DNA from: Bradyrhizobium sp. Rc3b
Lineage (GTDB): Bacteria; Pseudomonadota; Alphaproteobacteria; Rhizobiales; Xanthobacteraceae
Length of the DNA: 64,000 nucleotides
Reading direction: 5' to 3'
Assembly (NCBI RefSeq): GCF_900114915.1
Contig: NZ_FOUS01000005.1
Span: 124,001 to 188,000, forward strand
Each line of letters begins with the position of its first letter. Positions within the stretch are counted from its first letter, which is position 1. The notes below the pieces were generated by a model, which was given only the letters and a program-made list of their open reading frames with translations, did not search any database and was not told where the DNA came from. Positions 62,019-64,000 of this stretch are shown here, one piece after another. The translations under genes and the position numbers were made by a program.

Positions 62019-62750
62019 ATGCCCATCAAAGCCGTCGTCTTCGACGCCTACGGGACGCTCTATGACATCCAGTCGGTCGCTGACATCACCGAGGATGCGT
62101 TTCCCGGCTATGGCGAGATCATCACGCAGGTCTGGCGCATCAAGCAGCTCGAATACACCTGGCTGCGCTCGCTGATGCGGCGCTACCAGGACTTTGCCGC
62201 GATCACCCGCGACTCGCTGGCCTATTCGCTGCGCGTGCTCGGGCTGGCCTATGAGAGCGAGACCTTCGAGCGGGTGATCGAGAAATATCTGCATCTCGAC
62301 CTCTATCCGGACGCGACAAGCGCGCTCACCGCGCTGAAGCCGCGAAAGCTCGCCATCCTCTCCAATGGCAGCCCGGACATGCTGAATACGCTGGTGCGCA
62401 ACACCAAGCTCGACCGTCTGCTCGATGCCACCATCAGCGTCGATGCCAAGAAGATCTTCAAGCCGAGCCCGGAGGCCTACATGCTGATCGGGGAAGTGCT
62501 CGGCACCGCACCGAGCGAGACTCTGTTCGTGTCCTCCAACCCCTGGGACGTCGCGGGCGCGAAGGCGTTCGGGCTGAACGTCGCCTGGATCGAGCGGGTG
62601 ACGCCGGAGGCGATGGCGCTGGCTTGCGTCGAGAACGAACTCGTGGCACCGCTGACCATGTTCAAGGCGATCCGCACCCAGATGGACGAGCTTGGCTTTG
62701 CGCCGGACCACCGCGTCCGCGCGCTCTCCGAGCTGCCAGGGATTGCCTAG
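62019..62750 (+). CDS. (S)-2-haloacid dehalogenase (HAD type II)
   Basis: Removes halide from short 2-haloacids with inversion. A 243-residue HAD enzyme: nucleophile Asp9 (FDAYGTLYD), Arg40 in 'QVWRIKQLEYTWLRSL', LSNGS (114-118), Lys148 (KKIFKPSPEAY) and 'SSNPWDVAGAKAFGLNVAWI' (Ser173, Asn174, Trp176, Asp177), matching the dehalogenase rather than other HAD branches. The start ATG at 62019 is preferred; the frame upstream is not conserved. A fluoroacetate-type dehalogenase of a different fold is at 5745-6647. Confidence 0.88.
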   Translation: MPIKAVVFDAYGTLYDIQSVADITEDAFPGYGEIITQVWRIKQLEYTWLRSLMRRYQDFAAITRDSLAYSLRVLGLAYESETFERVIEKYLHLDLYPDATSALTALKPRKLAILSNGSPDMLNTLVRNTKLDRLLDATISVDAKKIFKPSPEAYMLIGEVLGTAPSETLFVSSNPWDVAGAKAFGLNVAWIERVTPEAMALACVENELVAPLTMFKAIRTQMDELGFAPDHRVRALSELPGIA

Positions 62751-62788
62751 GTATCGCCGCCCCGTAAGTCTGAAATGAGCTGCCCGGA

Positions 62789-63256
62789 ATGAGCCTGGAG
62801 TCCGTTCGCGCCTTTTTCGCCGAGAAAGCCCCCGACATCTCCGTCATCGAATCCCCGATCAGCTCGGCCACGGTGCCGCTGGCCGCCGAAGCCTATGGCG
62901 TCGAGCCCGGAATGATCGCCAAGACGCTGAGCTTGCGCGTCGGCGAACGCGTGATCCTGATCGTCGCCGCCGGCACCTCGCGCATGGACAACAAGAAGGT
63001 CAAGGCGCAGTTCGGCGGCAAGCCGAAGATGCTGGGGCTGGAGGAGGTCGCCGACATCACCGGACACGAGGTCGGCGGCGTCTGCCCGTTCGGCCTGAAG
63101 TCGCCGCTCCCGATCTATTGCGATGTGTCGCTGAAGGCATTCGACGTCGTGGTCCCGGCCGCGGGCTCGACCCACAGCGCGGTGCGCATCACGCCCGACC
63201 GCATGGCCGAGCTGACCGCCGCCGAATGGGTCGATGTCTGCGAGGTCAGGCCTTAA
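62789..63256 (+). CDS. YbaK/EbsC-family aminoacyl-tRNA deacylase
   Basis: A 155-residue protein of the YbaK/ProX editing family: 'STVPLAAEAYGVEPGMIAKT' with the conserved Lys45, 'VILIVAAGTSRMDNKKVKAQ', 'EEVADITGHEVGGVCPFGLK' and 'DVVVPAAGSTHSAVRIT'. Family members remove wrongly attached amino acids (Cys or Ala on tRNA-Pro). The GxxPFG and 'TGHEVGGVCPFG' motifs are complete. It follows the dehalogenase by 38 bases. Confidence 0.88.
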   Translation: MSLESVRAFFAEKAPDISVIESPISSATVPLAAEAYGVEPGMIAKTLSLRVGERVILIVAAGTSRMDNKKVKAQFGGKPKMLGLEEVADITGHEVGGVCPFGLKSPLPIYCDVSLKAFDVVVPAAGSTHSAVRITPDRMAELTAAEWVDVCEVRP

Positions 63257-63306
63257 GGCGGCACCGGGTACGATCCCTGATGCATTTGCCGATCAGGGAG
63301 GCTAGC

Positions 63307-64000
63307 ATGGCGCCGATGACCGACGACAAGGTGAAACGACGACTGACCACCGTGCTGTGCGCTGACGTGTACGGCTATTCTCGTCTCATGGAAGCAGACG
63401 AGACCGGAACGTTGGAAACGCTCCGCCGCTACCGCACCGCCATCGCGCGATTGGTCGAGCGCCGTGACGGCCGCATCGTGAATACCTGGGGCGATGCCGT
63501 GATCGCCGAGTTCGCCAGCGTCGTCGAGGCCGTGCAATGCGCGGTCGAGATTCAGCAGGAGATCTCCAGTCAGGCTGCGGACGCGCCGCAGGCGAGCCCG
63601 ATGCAGTTTCGCATCGGCATCAACCTCGGCGACGTCATGGTGGACGGCTCTGACATCTATGGCGACGGGGTCAATATCGCATCACGGCTGCAAGAGCTCG
63701 CCGAGCCCGGCGGCGTCGTGATCTCGAGCTCGGTCTACGACCAGGTGCACAACAAATTATCCGTCGGCTTCGACTGCCTCGGCCAGCGTCCCCTGAAGAA
63801 CATTGCTCCCTTGACCAGCTATCGGCTGACCCTGGGCGGCCGAGCTGCTGCACAAGGGAGCTTCCCGATCGAGGAAAGCGCAGCTCCCTCAGAAAGAGCG
63901 CGTGCTCCGCGGATCGGAGACAGGCGCGAGCTGTCTTCGGCGACGAATATCGTCTCGGATTGGCTCGCAAGGCTGCCCCGCCCGCTGGCAGCGGCCCTCA
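63307..64000 (+). CDS. Class III adenylate/guanylate cyclase, N-terminal part
   Basis: Starts at ATG 63307 with AGGGAGG upstream and runs off the right edge without a stop (231 codons seen). The catalytic domain comes first: 'TTVLCADVYGYSRLMEADET' (metal Asp20), 'GRIVNTWGDAVIAEF' (Asp63), 'FRIGINLGDVMVDGSDIYGD' and 'GVNIASRLQELAEPGGVVIS' with Asn123 and Arg127. In rhizobia such proteins usually continue into TPR or transmembrane domains; that part is outside the window. It makes cAMP or cGMP if the later residues are in place. Confidence 0.88.
   Translation, partial: MAPMTDDKVKRRLTTVLCADVYGYSRLMEADETGTLETLRRYRTAIARLVERRDGRIVNTWGDAVIAEFASVVEAVQCAVEIQQEISSQAADAPQASPMQFRIGINLGDVMVDGSDIYGDGVNIASRLQELAEPGGVVISSSVYDQVHNKLSVGFDCLGQRPLKNIAPLTSYRLTLGGRAAAQGSFPIEESAAPSERARAPRIGDRRELSSATNIVSDWLARLPRPLAAAL

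Overview
The window looks like a chromosomal segment of a Bradyrhizobium-type alphaproteobacterium (Rhizobiales). The evidence is high G+C coding DNA with GC-rich third positions, close similarity as I recall them of several proteins to Bradyrhizobium/Rhodopseudomonas families (mutL, purD, waaA-lpxK, glcDEF, groESL, a BacA-like ABC transporter, a fluoroacetate dehalogenase), the HisZ form of histidine biosynthesis, and many dispersed palindromic intergenic repeats typical of this group. No tRNA, rRNA, CRISPR array or intact transposon was found. All assignments come from reading the sequence and remembered family knowledge; no searches were run.

Layout. 1-8.2 kb: core genes for genome and RNA upkeep (mutL, rsmD, an rluB-like pseudouridine synthase with a very long disordered N-terminus, tadA), a fluoroacetate-dehalogenase-like hydrolase and purD. 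8.2-12.5 kb: a lower-G+C accessory insert between purD and the xseA region. It holds a degraded IS256-type transposase end, an XRE regulator, a hairpin-rich stretch, a HEPN-like protein and a GHKL-ATPase/PD-(D/E)XK-nuclease fusion; this is the best candidate for an undescribed (probably defence) system. 12.5-15.3 kb: an operon of a lipase-like hydrolase, two tandem-duplicated membrane proteins and a winged-helix regulator, with a truncated second regulator copy and paired AGAG-NN-CTCT palindromes over the promoter. 15.3-20.7 kb: xseA, DUF2093 and small secreted proteins. 20.9-26.5 kb: a six-gene minus-strand operon for envelope lipid A/Kdo assembly (pmbA, cysQ-like, DUF4170, DUF374 acyltransferase, waaA, lpxK). 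26.7-35.5 kb: ubiA, rsmE, hisZ-hisG, a GT2/HpnK-like pair and a DUF2076 protein. 36-42.6 kb: L,D-transpeptidase, cheZ, a lipoprotein and groES-groEL under a CIRCE operator. 42.7-53.7 kb: a lactate/glycolate permease, a BacA-like ABC transporter, a porin, a histone-H1-like protein, glycolate oxidase glcFED (minus strand) and a cytochrome c. 53.7-64 kb: a repeat-packed 1.2 kb gene-free region, small secreted proteins, rpmJ, an amidohydrolase, a deletion scar joining HxlR and SDR remnants, a caspase-like protein, a 2-haloacid dehalogenase, a YbaK-like deacylase and the start of a class III cyclase.

How the parts work together: glycolate/lactate uptake (LldP-type permease) and glycolate oxidation (GlcDEF) sit within 10 kb of each other. 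The lipid A block is a tightly overlapping operon. Many genes are bounded by long inverted repeats from about a dozen families. In at least two places these repeats have become part of a reading frame: the hydrolase at 14088-15194 and the ubiA N-terminus. Dehalogenases of two unrelated folds lie near the two ends of the window.
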